50,436 bases of DNA, from positions 1 to 50,436 of the forward strand of contig JAPMTX010000142.1 in NCBI GenBank assembly GCA_026552855.1, written 5' to 3'. Under the pieces are notes generated by a model. It made no database searches. It saw only the letters and a list, made by a program, of their open reading frames with translations, and had not been told where the DNA came from. Position numbers and translations under genes: made by a program. The stretch is from Candidatus Methanoperedens sp. GTDB lineage: Archaea > Halobacteriota > Methanosarcinia > Methanosarcinales > Methanoperedenaceae. Positions 31,547-41,161 of the stretch are shown here, one piece after another; positions within the stretch are counted from its first letter, which is position 1, and each line of letters begins with the position of its first letter.

Positions 31547-32728
31547 ATGTCGGAATATAAGCATAAACCGGTGAGTAATATTCAAATGAGCCCTACCGTA
31601 CCAGCAGCGCTGCTTATTCTGATAGTGATACCTTATTCCATTTATATCGGTCAGGTACTCAGGTACGGCAGCAGGGGCTCCCCTGCCAGAAAATCCGAAA
31701 ACATGCCATCCATCTCCATTATCATCCCCACTTACAACGAACAAATGCTCATAGCGAAAAAGCTTGATAACATCTTTGAACTGGAATATCCTTCTGAACT
31801 TATCGAGGTCGTAATAATAGATTCGTCCACGGACAGGACGCCTGAGATAATAAAGGAATACCAGAAAAGGTATAACTGCATAAATCTCATACGCGAGAAA
31901 AGGCAGGGTTTAGCGACTGCGCTTAACACAGCATACGCTGCTGCGCGAAATGAGATCGTGATCAAAACCGACTGCGACAGCATGCTTAAAAAAGACGTAT
32001 TACAGAAGGTAGCGGCTGACTTTGCAGACCCGTCGGTCGGAGGCGTGACCGGAAAACAGGTCGTTATCAACGAATCCCGTGTCGAGGTCGGATACAGGTC
32101 GCTGCAATCAAGGGTGCAGATAGCAGAATCCTGGATAGACTCAACTGTAATATTCCACGGACCTTTCTCGGCATACAGGAAGAAGCTCATAAAGCCAATA
32201 GATCCTGATTCTGTTGCAGACGACAGCGAACTGGCGATAAAGGTCAGAAAGCAGGGGTACAGGGCAATAATAGACCCCGACATCCTGTTCTACGAAGCCA
32301 GCCAGAGCGCGTTCTTTAAGCGAAGGATGCAGAAGGACAGGCGCGGACGGGGGCTCATCAGGCTGCTTCTGCGGCATAAGGACGTGCTTTTTAATACGCG
32401 ATATGGAAATTACGGCAATATCGTGTTCCCGATGAACTATTATATGATGATACTCTCGCCGTACCTGATATTACTGCTGTTCGCGACCAGCTTCTACCTG
32501 TTATTCCAGTACGATCCGATGACCGCCGCGTCAGGATTGGTTCTGCTGGTATTATTCGTTTATCTCGGTCAGGCGAATAAGCTCTACAAACTTGGACCGA
32601 TCTACTCTTTTCTGGACACGCAGATCTCTCTCCTTCTTGGGGGGTTAAGCCTGATTTTCGGCAAAGAATCAGGAGGCACGTGGGAGGTTGACCAGGAACT
32701 CAGGGGTGCATACCTGAAGCATGAGTAG
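31547..32728 (+). CDS. Membrane-bound family 2 glycosyltransferase
   Basis: 393 residues. An N-terminal hydrophobic helix (about 16-37) is followed by a GT2 domain: ISIIIPTYNEQ (about 56-66), the nucleotide-sugar site KTDCDS (about 139-144), the acceptor motif ADDSELA (about 221-227) and a basic RRMQKDRRGRG stretch in place of QxxRW. Three helices near the C-terminus (about 292-375) anchor it. The start may be ATG 31547 or the ATG at 31586, which would begin right before the first helix; there is no ribosome site at either. It opens the plus-strand part of the glycan locus and overlaps the next gene by 8 bases. Confidence 0.88.
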   Translation: MSEYKHKPVSNIQMSPTVPAALLILIVIPYSIYIGQVLRYGSRGSPARKSENMPSISIIIPTYNEQMLIAKKLDNIFELEYPSELIEVVIIDSSTDRTPEIIKEYQKRYNCINLIREKRQGLATALNTAYAAARNEIVIKTDCDSMLKKDVLQKVAADFADPSVGGVTGKQVVINESRVEVGYRSLQSRVQIAESWIDSTVIFHGPFSAYRKKLIKPIDPDSVADDSELAIKVRKQGYRAIIDPDILFYEASQSAFFKRRMQKDRRGRGLIRLLLRHKDVLFNTRYGNYGNIVFPMNYYMMILSPYLILLLFATSFYLLFQYDPMTAASGLVLLVLFVYLGQANKLYKLGPIYSFLDTQISLLLGGLSLIFGKESGGTWEVDQELRGAYLKHE

Positions 32729-33779
32729 AGTTGCGATGGTATGCCACAGGTATTACCCGGATATAGGCGGCGTAGAGACACATGTCCGCGAGATCAGCGA
32801 GCGGCTTGTACAGCGCGGTTTTGATGTAGAGGTTGTATGTACCGACCCGGCAGGGAAATATCCATGCAAGGATCATTATAACGGAGTCAGGATAACACGT
32901 TTTAGATCATTTGCGCCAAAAGATGCTTTCTATATCGCACCGCAGTTGTATTCTTACCTGAAAAAAAATGATTACGATATAATACATGCGCATAATTACC
33001 ACGCATTCCCTGCCCTTTTTGCATCCGCCGCTTCAGAGGGAAGGTTTATTTTTACACCCCACTATCACGGCAAAAGCCCGTCAGTTCTGAGGGACATGCT
33101 CCTTGTGCCCTACCGCTGGATCGGATGTTCTATCTTTGGGAAGGCGGATAAGGTGATATGCGTATCAAAATATGAGATGAAGCTTATCGAAAAAGACTTC
33201 CACATCCCCAGGGTAAAACTTATCCGGATCCCGAACGGGCTGACCACTTCAGAGTTTAAAGACATAAAGGAATTAAAAAAGGAATCAAAGACTATTCTTT
33301 ATGCCGGGCGTATTGAATCCTATAAAGGGATACAGTACATAATCGAAGCACTTCCTCTTCTTCCTGATTACAGGCTAAAGATAATCGGAAAAGGGAATTA
33401 TGAAGATAAATTGCGCGGGATCGCCAGGAGATTAAATGTAAGTGAAAGGATCGGTTGGTTAAAAGACATTAAAAGGGAAGAGCTGCTGTCATATTTTAAA
33501 TCCGCGGATGTTTTCGTGAACCTCTCCACGGTCGAGGCATACGGGATAACAGTTGCAGAGGCGCTTGCATGCGGCACGCCGTGTATAGTAGCAGCAGGAG
33601 GGGCACTTGAGGAATTCATCGACGGGGAAGGATGCGTGGGTCTTAATTATCCCATAAATATAGAGACTCTCGCACGTGCTATTAAGAGCAGGAGAAGGAT
33701 ACAGCCCAGGGAAATGCCGGATTGGAATGATGTTACATCTGATCTGATCCGGGTATACTCCGAAGGAGTCTCAAGATGA
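32721..33779 (+). CDS. Family 4 glycosyltransferase
   Basis: 352 residues, GT-B fold, cytoplasmic. The N-terminal domain has YYPDIGGVETHVREISERLV (about 9-28) with the glycine-rich acceptor loop. The C-terminal donor domain has ILYAGRIESYKGIQYIIEAL (about 193-212) and the E-x7-E motif in VEAYGITVAEALACGTPCIV. These enzymes retain the configuration of sugar donated from a nucleotide or lipid phosphate. It is coupled to both neighbours by overlaps (8 and 4 bases). Confidence 0.92.
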   Translation: MSRVAMVCHRYYPDIGGVETHVREISERLVQRGFDVEVVCTDPAGKYPCKDHYNGVRITRFRSFAPKDAFYIAPQLYSYLKKNDYDIIHAHNYHAFPALFASAASEGRFIFTPHYHGKSPSVLRDMLLVPYRWIGCSIFGKADKVICVSKYEMKLIEKDFHIPRVKLIRIPNGLTTSEFKDIKELKKESKTILYAGRIESYKGIQYIIEALPLLPDYRLKIIGKGNYEDKLRGIARRLNVSERIGWLKDIKREELLSYFKSADVFVNLSTVEAYGITVAEALACGTPCIVAAGGALEEFIDGEGCVGLNYPINIETLARAIKSRRRIQPREMPDWNDVTSDLIRVYSEGVSR

Positions 33780-34963
33780 GAATAGCATATTTTGCCTTTG
33801 ACCAGTTCATCCCCTCAGAACATGCAGGCTTTGTTCATACCCTGGGAATCATAAAGGGTCTGCAGCAAACAGGACATGATGTCACACTTTATGCGCTGCC
33901 TGCTCCGCCCAAATTATATAATATCCTGGAATGGGGGGGCATATACCGTAACATAAAAGTAAAATATGTCAGGTTCACTGTATCGTTCAAGCCGGTCGTA
34001 ATTGCTCTTTTACCATTGAATATACCCAGCTTTTTAAACACCTGGAAAAGTATTTCAGAGCAAAACCCTGATATCATCCATGAGCGTTTCCATACTCCAA
34101 ACCCATTCAGCCGGTATATAGGCGATAAAAAAAACATACCAAGGATACTTGAAGTGAACAGTCTGTATATTGAGGACGGGGCATACAAAAATAAATTATC
34201 AATAAAGCTTGCGACCTGTGACCGTAATAAACAATTTCAAAATTCAAAAGCCCTTATAACACAGACCGGATCCCTTAAAAAAATGCTTGAAAAGATAACT
34301 GATAAAGCCGTATATGTGGTGCCCAACGGCGTAGATACCGAAAAGTTCGTGCCGGATATAGCCTCTGATAGTATAAGGCGCGACCTGCGGCTGGCGGCAG
34401 ATGATATTATAGTCACTTTCGTGGGTTCTTTCAGGGAGTGGCACGGGGTACACCAGATACCCGCGATCGCGTCAGAGATAGGAAAAAAACATAAGAACGT
34501 TAAATTCCTCCTGATAGGCTCCGGGCATCTTTATGATCTGGTCAATAAAACCAGGTCAGATAATATGCTTCTTCTCGGGTCGAAAGAGTACGACAGGATT
34601 CCCGAATATCTTGCGATCTCAGATATCCTTATCGCTCCTTTTGATACATCAAGGTTTAAATATATCGACAGATACGGTTTCTGGTGGAACCCGGTAAAAC
34701 TCTATGAATACCTTAGTTCAGGAAAACCTGTAGTCACTTATGATTATCCTGAAATAGCAAAAATAGTGAAAGATGCAGGCATGCTGGCTGCCCCTGGGAG
34801 TATAGACGATTTCACAGATAAACTTGAATATTTGATCCAGGACAGGAAGACCAGGCTTGAATTAGGAAAAAAAGGCAGGGAACTGGCAATACGGGAGTAT
34901 GACTGGAAAATAAGGGCAAAACAGACGGGTGATATTTATAAAGAGATACTGCAGAATAGGTAG
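33776..34963 (+). CDS. Family 4 glycosyltransferase
   Basis: 395 residues, GT-B fold. The N-terminal part begins MRIAYFAFDQFIPSEHAGFV. The donor domain includes VVPNGVDTEKFVPD (about 180-193), ITVTFVGSFREWHGV-like strand-loop, and YEYLSSGKPVVTYDYPEIAK (about 309-328) in place of a full E-x7-E. It starts in an ATGA overlap with the preceding GT4, so the three glycosyltransferase genes are one translational unit. The acceptor and donor sugars cannot be told. Confidence 0.9.
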   Translation: MRIAYFAFDQFIPSEHAGFVHTLGIIKGLQQTGHDVTLYALPAPPKLYNILEWGGIYRNIKVKYVRFTVSFKPVVIALLPLNIPSFLNTWKSISEQNPDIIHERFHTPNPFSRYIGDKKNIPRILEVNSLYIEDGAYKNKLSIKLATCDRNKQFQNSKALITQTGSLKKMLEKITDKAVYVVPNGVDTEKFVPDIASDSIRRDLRLAADDIIVTFVGSFREWHGVHQIPAIASEIGKKHKNVKFLLIGSGHLYDLVNKTRSDNMLLLGSKEYDRIPEYLAISDILIAPFDTSRFKYIDRYGFWWNPVKLYEYLSSGKPVVTYDYPEIAKIVKDAGMLAAPGSIDDFTDKLEYLIQDRKTRLELGKKGRELAIREYDWKIRAKQTGDIYKEILQNR

Positions 34964-34978
34964 AAGAGGTACACTACG

Positions 34979-36751
34979 ATGGGAAAAGACTGGTTTGGCA
35001 TTATAAAGGGAAAACTGTTAGAGGACAAATATATTACAGCTCTGCTGCTGGTTTTCATACTGGGCGCGATTTTTGATGTTGCATGGCTGAAAGCTGAAAC
35101 ACTGCCGCCTGGCTGGGATGAATCGCTGCATCTTACAAAGAGCCTTGATTACTATAATATTCTGATAAATCCGGGGCTGGGTATGATTTCAAATCTCATT
35201 CAGGTTGATAACTACTACCCGCCGTTCTACCACTTCTCGACCGTACTGTCATACTTCCTGTTTGGAACATCCATGCATGCAGCTATCTTGATCAACATCT
35301 TCTATTTCGGCATCCTCCTATTCTCAGCCTACGGTATAGGAAAACACCTCTATAACAAGGAGACCGGTCTTCTGGCTGCCGCTTTCCTGTCCCTTTACCC
35401 CAGCATTGTCGGAATGCGCAGGTTTTACCTGATAGAGGTCGCCCTTATAGCTACCGTTGCCCTGAGTATTTACATGCTGCTCCTCTCGGATCACTTCAGG
35501 AACAGAAAATACTCCATTGCCTTTGGGATTTCATGTGCCGTCAGCATTCTCACCAAGTGGACTGCCGCATTTTTCATAATAGGACCCCTGGGCTTTGTGC
35601 TGTATGAGTCTTTCATCAAAAACGGGTCTTTTATCAAAAGATCTGCTAAGAAAACCTGCATTCATTGTGGAAAAGAGATCACAGGTAAAGGGATCATCCA
35701 AGGGAAAAATTCCTTTTGCTCTTCGAACTGTAAAAATCTATGGAAAAAAGGGCAAAAAAAGCATACTGATAATATAAACTTAACTCCAGGCTCCAACATT
35801 CTCCTGATGGGAGCCGCTGCACTTTTTCTTTCATTGATATGGTATGCGCCGCACATAAGCGAGGTCTACAGGACCATTGTATGGGGCAATGAATTCTGGG
35901 GAACTACAGAAGGTCAGCCTGAGGTTTTTACGTTTCAGTCCCTGGTATTTTATACGATATCCCTGATAAATTCACAGATATCTTTCATTTTTTTCATTGT
36001 ATTTTTACTGGGTCTGATATTTGCCTTACGATCGCGCCTGAGATCAGGTTATTTTCTTCTATCCTGGATAGCAGTGCCTTATATCGTAATGACACTCATG
36101 CGGCATAAAAACGATAGGTATACCATAGCATCCATAGCTGCTGTTGCGCTTATCTCCGCGTTCTGGATAAGCTCTCTGGATAATAAGAAAACAAAAGCAA
36201 TACTGGTTTCGGTCATCCTTTTAGCAGGGGGGCTGCAATTATTTACCCTGTCCCGGGGCATTGATTATGCCGGAGATTTTCGTATCAAAACCTCCCTTGG
36301 AAATATTGACCTGTACTCAGACGAAGTATATGGAACCCGTCCGCCCACAAATCAGGACTGGAAGGTAGAGAATGCTCTGGATAGTATAATGGCTGATGCC
36401 GAAACCAACCCAAGAATGTACGGCAGGATGGGATACATAGGAGTGGTACCGGATATGCCTTATACTAACGGGCTGACCTTTGGTTATTACTCGTATATGA
36501 AGAAACTTCCTTTTAATGTGGTCAGCGTCCCGTATTTTGAGTCCCTTGACCCTTTTGTACAGAATTTTTTGAATTTTGATTATCTCGTTTTAAAAACAGG
36601 CGAGAATGCCGGGGTCTCACGAAAAAAACTGCTGGATGATATGAATGAATACTTTAACCGGCATAATTCAAGCTATCTTTTAGTGGCTAAATTCCCCCTG
36701 CCAGATAATTCAGAACTGAGTGTTTACAGGAACACGTTCATACCGAAATGA
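34979..36751 (+). CDS. GT39-like membrane glycosyltransferase with zinc-ribbon insertion
   Basis: 590 residues with about ten hydrophobic helices, a polyprenyl-phosphate-sugar-dependent glycosyltransferase of the PMT/ArnT type (GT-C). The catalytic acidic pair in the first external loop is PPGWDESLHL (Asp47-Glu48). The unusual part is a cysteine insert in a cytoplasmic-looking loop between about 222 and 262: C227, C230, C247 and C251, with lysine-rich flanks (KKGQKK), which looks like a DUF2116-type zinc ribbon. The C-terminal 170 residues form a soluble, probably outside, domain. GAGG lies before the ATG. Confidence 0.85.
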   Translation: MGKDWFGIIKGKLLEDKYITALLLVFILGAIFDVAWLKAETLPPGWDESLHLTKSLDYYNILINPGLGMISNLIQVDNYYPPFYHFSTVLSYFLFGTSMHAAILINIFYFGILLFSAYGIGKHLYNKETGLLAAAFLSLYPSIVGMRRFYLIEVALIATVALSIYMLLLSDHFRNRKYSIAFGISCAVSILTKWTAAFFIIGPLGFVLYESFIKNGSFIKRSAKKTCIHCGKEITGKGIIQGKNSFCSSNCKNLWKKGQKKHTDNINLTPGSNILLMGAAALFLSLIWYAPHISEVYRTIVWGNEFWGTTEGQPEVFTFQSLVFYTISLINSQISFIFFIVFLLGLIFALRSRLRSGYFLLSWIAVPYIVMTLMRHKNDRYTIASIAAVALISAFWISSLDNKKTKAILVSVILLAGGLQLFTLSRGIDYAGDFRIKTSLGNIDLYSDEVYGTRPPTNQDWKVENALDSIMADAETNPRMYGRMGYIGVVPDMPYTNGLTFGYYSYMKKLPFNVVSVPYFESLDPFVQNFLNFDYLVLKTGENAGVSRKKLLDDMNEYFNRHNSSYLLVAKFPLPDNSELSVYRNTFIPK

Positions 36752-36811
36752 AAATATATTAATATGTGTAAGGATATACAAATATCTCTACAGGTCGGAG
36801 CAGATTGAGAC

Positions 36812-38860
36812 ATGGATAGTAAAGAAAAGCGTAAAGAGCTGCCGCAGAGCTTGTTTATATTTTTTTTAGTTGCAGTTGCTCTGGTATATACATATAATGT
36901 GTGGTCTGATATCAATTCTATGCCATTCGGTTTAGATCTAATCAGCAATATTGCCGATGTCCCTTATTATACAGAGAGCATTCTTAAGTACGGTCAGTTC
37001 CCTTTATGGAATGACTTATGGTTTGTTGGTTTCCCCCAGTATTCCAGCCCTCTTACCAGTTTCTATTATCCTGTTTCCACTATCATATACTTCCTGTTCG
37101 GAGGTCTACAGGGCGTTAAAATACTGATCCCACTGCACTTTTTATTAAGCGGAATAGGATTCTGGGTTTTTTCAAGCCTCCTGACAGGCAATAAAGTTCC
37201 AAGGTTGTACGGCTCTCTGTTGTATATGCTATCAGGCAGTCTGGTTGCAAGAGTATATGCCGGTCACTTGCAGATGTTCATGGCATTATCCTACATTCCG
37301 TTCTCAATATATTTTGTCATAAAGGCAATAGATACAAGGGAGCGCCGGTACATAGGGCTCTCTGCACTTACGATGTCACTGCCCATTCTTATGGGAGCAC
37401 CTTATTACTTTGCCTATTTCCTTCTGATGTTACTTGCCCTCACTGTGATAAGAACTATCGAATATAAGGATAAGGGATTCAGGATTAGAACCGGTGATCT
37501 ATCTATAATTTGTATAATAGCTGCTCTTACTTTCGGGGTAAGCGGGATAATGTCAGTCCCTATACTTTACGGGAGCGGTACGCTTGAAAGAAACGTTGAC
37601 CCGTTAGGCGGTTCTGATACCATTGATAACCTGATTTTCAGTTTTTTCATGGGAGAGAACCTGAATTTTGATACAATTAAAATGTGGGGTTATGACCAGA
37701 AATGGACATGGGAGAATTATTCGTTCATCGGACTTATCCCGTTAGTTCTTGCTTCATTGTCCATCTTTCATAAATCCAGATATAGAAAATTCCTCTACGC
37801 ATCATTAGTTATATTAATTATCTATGCGCAGGGACCTTTTACCCATTTTTACTGGCTTCACTACTTTCCTTTTTTTGATAATCTGAGAATAGCCAGCAGA
37901 ATTCTGGCATTTGCTGCATTTATATTAGTTTCTATGGCAGTTTTAGGATTGGACTGGTTTTTAAATGAAAATGAAAAAGGAGATGGCATTTCCAGGCATA
38001 TCCTTATTATTATGGCTTTCTTTATGCTGGTTTCCGGCTTGGAATATTTGAAGATGTTCAGTTCAGATTACAATCCTGCAAAAACAGCCATCCTGGCTAA
38101 GATAATCATAATCCTTGGTTTAGCATATCTCATCTTCCGTCAACCTGTAAAGAAGAATAATATCCTGATGTCAATTATCCTGTTCAGCCTGCTCGCGCTG
38201 ATAGTGTCCAACAGCCAGTTATTAGCACCCAGCCCGTTTATTCCTACGGATATAAAATCTGATCAATATCTGCAGGAATTATGGAGTGAGAACGGGATGA
38301 GAAATAACGGTACTCCATTTACAATAGAAGGAGCCGGAAATGGCGGATTAAATTCACTTGTAGGTTATTCACTGAATTCCCAGAATATAAGGTATTACAA
38401 TGTAGGATATGGTTATACCTATAAGTACAGACCGCAGACGATCGATATCGCAGGAACACAATATACTACATTAGACTACCGGCTTGATTATAACGACTTC
38501 CAGAAATTCGATTTTATTCTCCAGAACAACAGCCTTCCGTATGCATTTAATGTTAATAATAACCAGATAAGACCAATGAAGCTGAAATATTACTCCCCCA
38601 ATAAAATTACGGTAGATGGAAAAGATATATCCGGAATTATCGTCGTAAAAAATGCTTTCCATACAGGCTGGAAAGTAGAGGGAGCTCCGGTGAAGAATTA
38701 TAACGGGTTAATCGCAGTTGATTCGGATGGACGGCAAGAGTATAGTTTTGTTTTTTCGCCGGATGATTTTAAGATGGGTGCGCTGATTACAATATTTTCG
38801 TTGATACTTTGCGCGATCTTATACATATCTCCAAAAACTTCACATCAGAAGGTGTTGTAA
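36812..38860 (+). CDS. Multi-spanning membrane protein, 6-pyruvoyl-tetrahydropterin synthase-related type
   Basis: 682 residues with 12 or more hydrophobic helices, then a soluble C-terminal domain with many tyrosines and asparagines (about 470-650) and a final helix. ESILKYGQFPLWNDLWFVGF (about 53-72) and NLRIASRILAFAAFILVSMA resemble the YfhO/PF10131-like archaeal membrane proteins that are believed to be GT-C glycosyltransferases. The family name refers to an old annotation and says nothing certain about pterins. Its place between a GT39-like enzyme and a flippase fits lipid-linked sugar transfer outside the membrane. Confidence 0.75.
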   Translation: MDSKEKRKELPQSLFIFFLVAVALVYTYNVWSDINSMPFGLDLISNIADVPYYTESILKYGQFPLWNDLWFVGFPQYSSPLTSFYYPVSTIIYFLFGGLQGVKILIPLHFLLSGIGFWVFSSLLTGNKVPRLYGSLLYMLSGSLVARVYAGHLQMFMALSYIPFSIYFVIKAIDTRERRYIGLSALTMSLPILMGAPYYFAYFLLMLLALTVIRTIEYKDKGFRIRTGDLSIICIIAALTFGVSGIMSVPILYGSGTLERNVDPLGGSDTIDNLIFSFFMGENLNFDTIKMWGYDQKWTWENYSFIGLIPLVLASLSIFHKSRYRKFLYASLVILIIYAQGPFTHFYWLHYFPFFDNLRIASRILAFAAFILVSMAVLGLDWFLNENEKGDGISRHILIIMAFFMLVSGLEYLKMFSSDYNPAKTAILAKIIIILGLAYLIFRQPVKKNNILMSIILFSLLALIVSNSQLLAPSPFIPTDIKSDQYLQELWSENGMRNNGTPFTIEGAGNGGLNSLVGYSLNSQNIRYYNVGYGYTYKYRPQTIDIAGTQYTTLDYRLDYNDFQKFDFILQNNSLPYAFNVNNNQIRPMKLKYYSPNKITVDGKDISGIIVVKNAFHTGWKVEGAPVKNYNGLIAVDSDGRQEYSFVFSPDDFKMGALITIFSLILCAILYISPKTSHQKVL

Positions 38861-38887
38861 CTGGAGAAAGAGTCCATCGGGAAGTTG

Positions 38888-40378
38888 ATGTTTAAATCAA
38901 GTTCAATAGTATTTTTTGCGCTGGTTATAATCCGTCTTTTCGGATTTCTGTTCAATTCGCTATTAACAAAAAACATAACGCAGGAAGAATATGGCAGCTA
39001 TACTTTTGCATGGTCGGTTGCCCAGTTAGGGGCCGGGATTTTGCTTCTTGGCATTTCTCCCGCAACAGCGTATTACATAGCTTTCAACCGCGGTAAAGGA
39101 GATATCAAGAGGGCAAAATCATACATAAAGACCGGGTTCATAGCAGTTGTAATTCTTATCCTTATATCCGTACTGGGATTTACAGGGATTAACCTGCTTT
39201 TCCCGGAGATATTCTCTCTGAACGGGGAACTTCTTCTGTTCATGCTCCTGATGTTTATGACTCATGGAACCGGTTTCTTTTTCAGCCTGGTTATCAGCGG
39301 TTTCAGGAAACCTGAGATCGGGAATATGTTTTCGGCTGTAACGCCCATTGCTTCATATTTATTTTTAATAGTTCTCTCTTTTTCAGGGTATGGTTTTTAC
39401 CAGATCCTGATAAGCATTGTGATATCCTTAGCTATTCAATACATTTTATGTACAGTATATGTATTAAAAAACTGGGGATTCGATGGAGAATTCAAACCCG
39501 GTATGATTAAGGATTTAGTAAGATTCGGTATCCCCCTTGTATTTATGGATGTCTCAAACGGATTGCTGTGGGGCGCAGGGGTTTACGTTATAAAATTTTA
39601 TAACAGTTTTGCTGATGTAGGCATCTTCTGGGCAGCCAGCATGATTACAGGTGCGGTGTTGATATTCCCGCAAGCTATGCTCTCTATATTTTCACCTGTA
39701 GTGAGCGAGCTGTTCGGCAGGGGGGATAAAGAGAAAATCGAACACATCTCTTCATATATCATAGAAAGACTCCTTATGTTATCCCTCCCGTTAATTGCAA
39801 TATTACTGCTGTTCCCTGAGGGAATACTAAAAATAGTGTTCACGCAGGATTATTCTTCAGGGGCGATATCTATGCAGATCCTCTCGGTTTCAGCTTTTTT
39901 AACAGGTATTTACCTCTTCTTTATCACTGTGATAAACACATCAGGGCATCCTCAGCAGAACTCCAAAATCATGTTCATGGGAGCAACCGCCAATGTTATA
40001 TCCAGTATTATCCTTGTCAAATACTTTGGGATCAATGGCGCAAGCATGGCTTCCCTTATATCCTCGGCTGTCATTCTGGCAGTATCCTTTAAGCTGGCAA
40101 GACGTTTGGTGAGGATCATAATTTACAGAGACAGGGTCCTAAAGATCATGCTCGCGCTAATATCGGCTCTGCCTCTTATTTATCTTATAAAAATAAATTT
40201 TACAAACCTGCTCTGGGCGTTCTTCATATCTCTGGTGGTTCTATTAATAACCTATACCATGGCTCTGCTGCTGTTAAAAGCGTTCAGGGAAGAGGATATG
40301 TTCCTGCTCAAAGCCGTTCTTGGAGAAAGAAAGTTAAATATTTCCATTTTAAAAATACTGCAAAAAGGCATCTCATGA
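38888..40378 (+). CDS. Polysaccharide/lipid-linked oligosaccharide flippase (Wzx-like, MOP superfamily)
   Basis: 496 residues with about 12-14 hydrophobic helices; the first ones begin SSIVFFALVIIRLFGFLFNS. GSYTFAWSVAQLGAGILLLG (about 37-56) and the GINGASMASLISSAV stretch in the second half are typical of Wzx-like proteins, which move undecaprenyl- or dolichyl-linked glycans across the membrane. The frame opens one codon earlier (TTG 38885); the ATG at 38888 is chosen. It is the last gene of the plus-strand run and overlaps the convergent methyltransferase by 6 bases. Confidence 0.9.
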   Translation: MFKSSSIVFFALVIIRLFGFLFNSLLTKNITQEEYGSYTFAWSVAQLGAGILLLGISPATAYYIAFNRGKGDIKRAKSYIKTGFIAVVILILISVLGFTGINLLFPEIFSLNGELLLFMLLMFMTHGTGFFFSLVISGFRKPEIGNMFSAVTPIASYLFLIVLSFSGYGFYQILISIVISLAIQYILCTVYVLKNWGFDGEFKPGMIKDLVRFGIPLVFMDVSNGLLWGAGVYVIKFYNSFADVGIFWAASMITGAVLIFPQAMLSIFSPVVSELFGRGDKEKIEHISSYIIERLLMLSLPLIAILLLFPEGILKIVFTQDYSSGAISMQILSVSAFLTGIYLFFITVINTSGHPQQNSKIMFMGATANVISSIILVKYFGINGASMASLISSAVILAVSFKLARRLVRIIIYRDRVLKIMLALISALPLIYLIKINFTNLLWAFFISLVVLLITYTMALLLLKAFREEDMFLLKAVLGERKLNISILKILQKGIS

Positions 40379-41161
40379 CTTAAAACCGTATATAGTAACC
40401 TCCGTCCCTGCGCCGCTAAAGTTAAGGAGCATAAAGCGCACGAACCGCTCCCCGATAAAAGGGATCCTGCATATGCCTTTAACCAGTGCCCTTACTGGTT
40501 TCTGGGAAATTGTCTCAAAACCGCATTCAAACCCCCGCGGTATGACATTCACTTTTACAAGTCCTGCATGTTTAAATGCGTCCCTGTATTGATAGTAAGG
40601 ATATGCATGCTCATTTGCCCCAAAGATGATAGCCTGGTGTTTTTTCCGGAATTCCTCATCGCTTGTAAAAAACGGGCGGATATGCTCTCCTCCTGCAATT
40701 ATCAGCCCGCCCTTTTTCGCGGCTCCTGTCATCTCAGCGACCATCCTGTCAAGATCGCCTGCATGATGCAGCGCCTGATGGCAGAAAACGACATCAAATA
40801 TTCCTTCTTTGAGAGGGGAGTTCTCGCAATCCCCGAGGACAGCCTGAAAGGGCATCTTATCTCTATTTTTTTTAAATACTCCAAGACCGCAGAGGTCGCT
40901 CGGGTTCATCTCAAGGGCAACAACACTATAACCGTTCTCTGAGAGGATATAGGAAGTCCAGCAGGTACCTGCCGCAAAATCCAGTACCTTCCCGCTTTTT
41001 TGCCTCATGAGATCAAGCAGAAAGTTAAAATATGGGGATTTCCTTCCATTCCTCACGTATTCAAAAAAACCTCTATAAGATCCATCCCATCCTGATTTTT
41101 CAGCAAAGGCATGATAGCCGCGTATTTCGGATTTTTTTATATCGTACATAATAATCAGCAT
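40373..41161 (-). CDS. Class I SAM-dependent methyltransferase
   Basis: 262 residues from the start chosen. The SAM-binding motif I is VLDFAAGTCWTSYIL, with VVALEMNPSDL as motif II and DVVFCHQALHHAGDLDRMVA as motif IV. The frame goes back to 41212, but the ATG at 41161 overlaps the stop of the upstream glycosyltransferase by only 7 bases and has GAGG about 10 bases before it. In this setting it probably methylates a sugar or glycan end. The substrate is not shown by the sequence. Confidence 0.87.
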   Translation of the reverse strand: MLIIMYDIKKSEIRGYHAFAEKSGWDGSYRGFFEYVRNGRKSPYFNFLLDLMRQKSGKVLDFAAGTCWTSYILSENGYSVVALEMNPSDLCGLGVFKKNRDKMPFQAVLGDCENSPLKEGIFDVVFCHQALHHAGDLDRMVAEMTGAAKKGGLIIAGGEHIRPFFTSDEEFRKKHQAIIFGANEHAYPYYQYRDAFKHAGLVKVNVIPRGFECGFETISQKPVRALVKGICRIPFIGERFVRFMLLNFSGAGTEVTIYGFKS

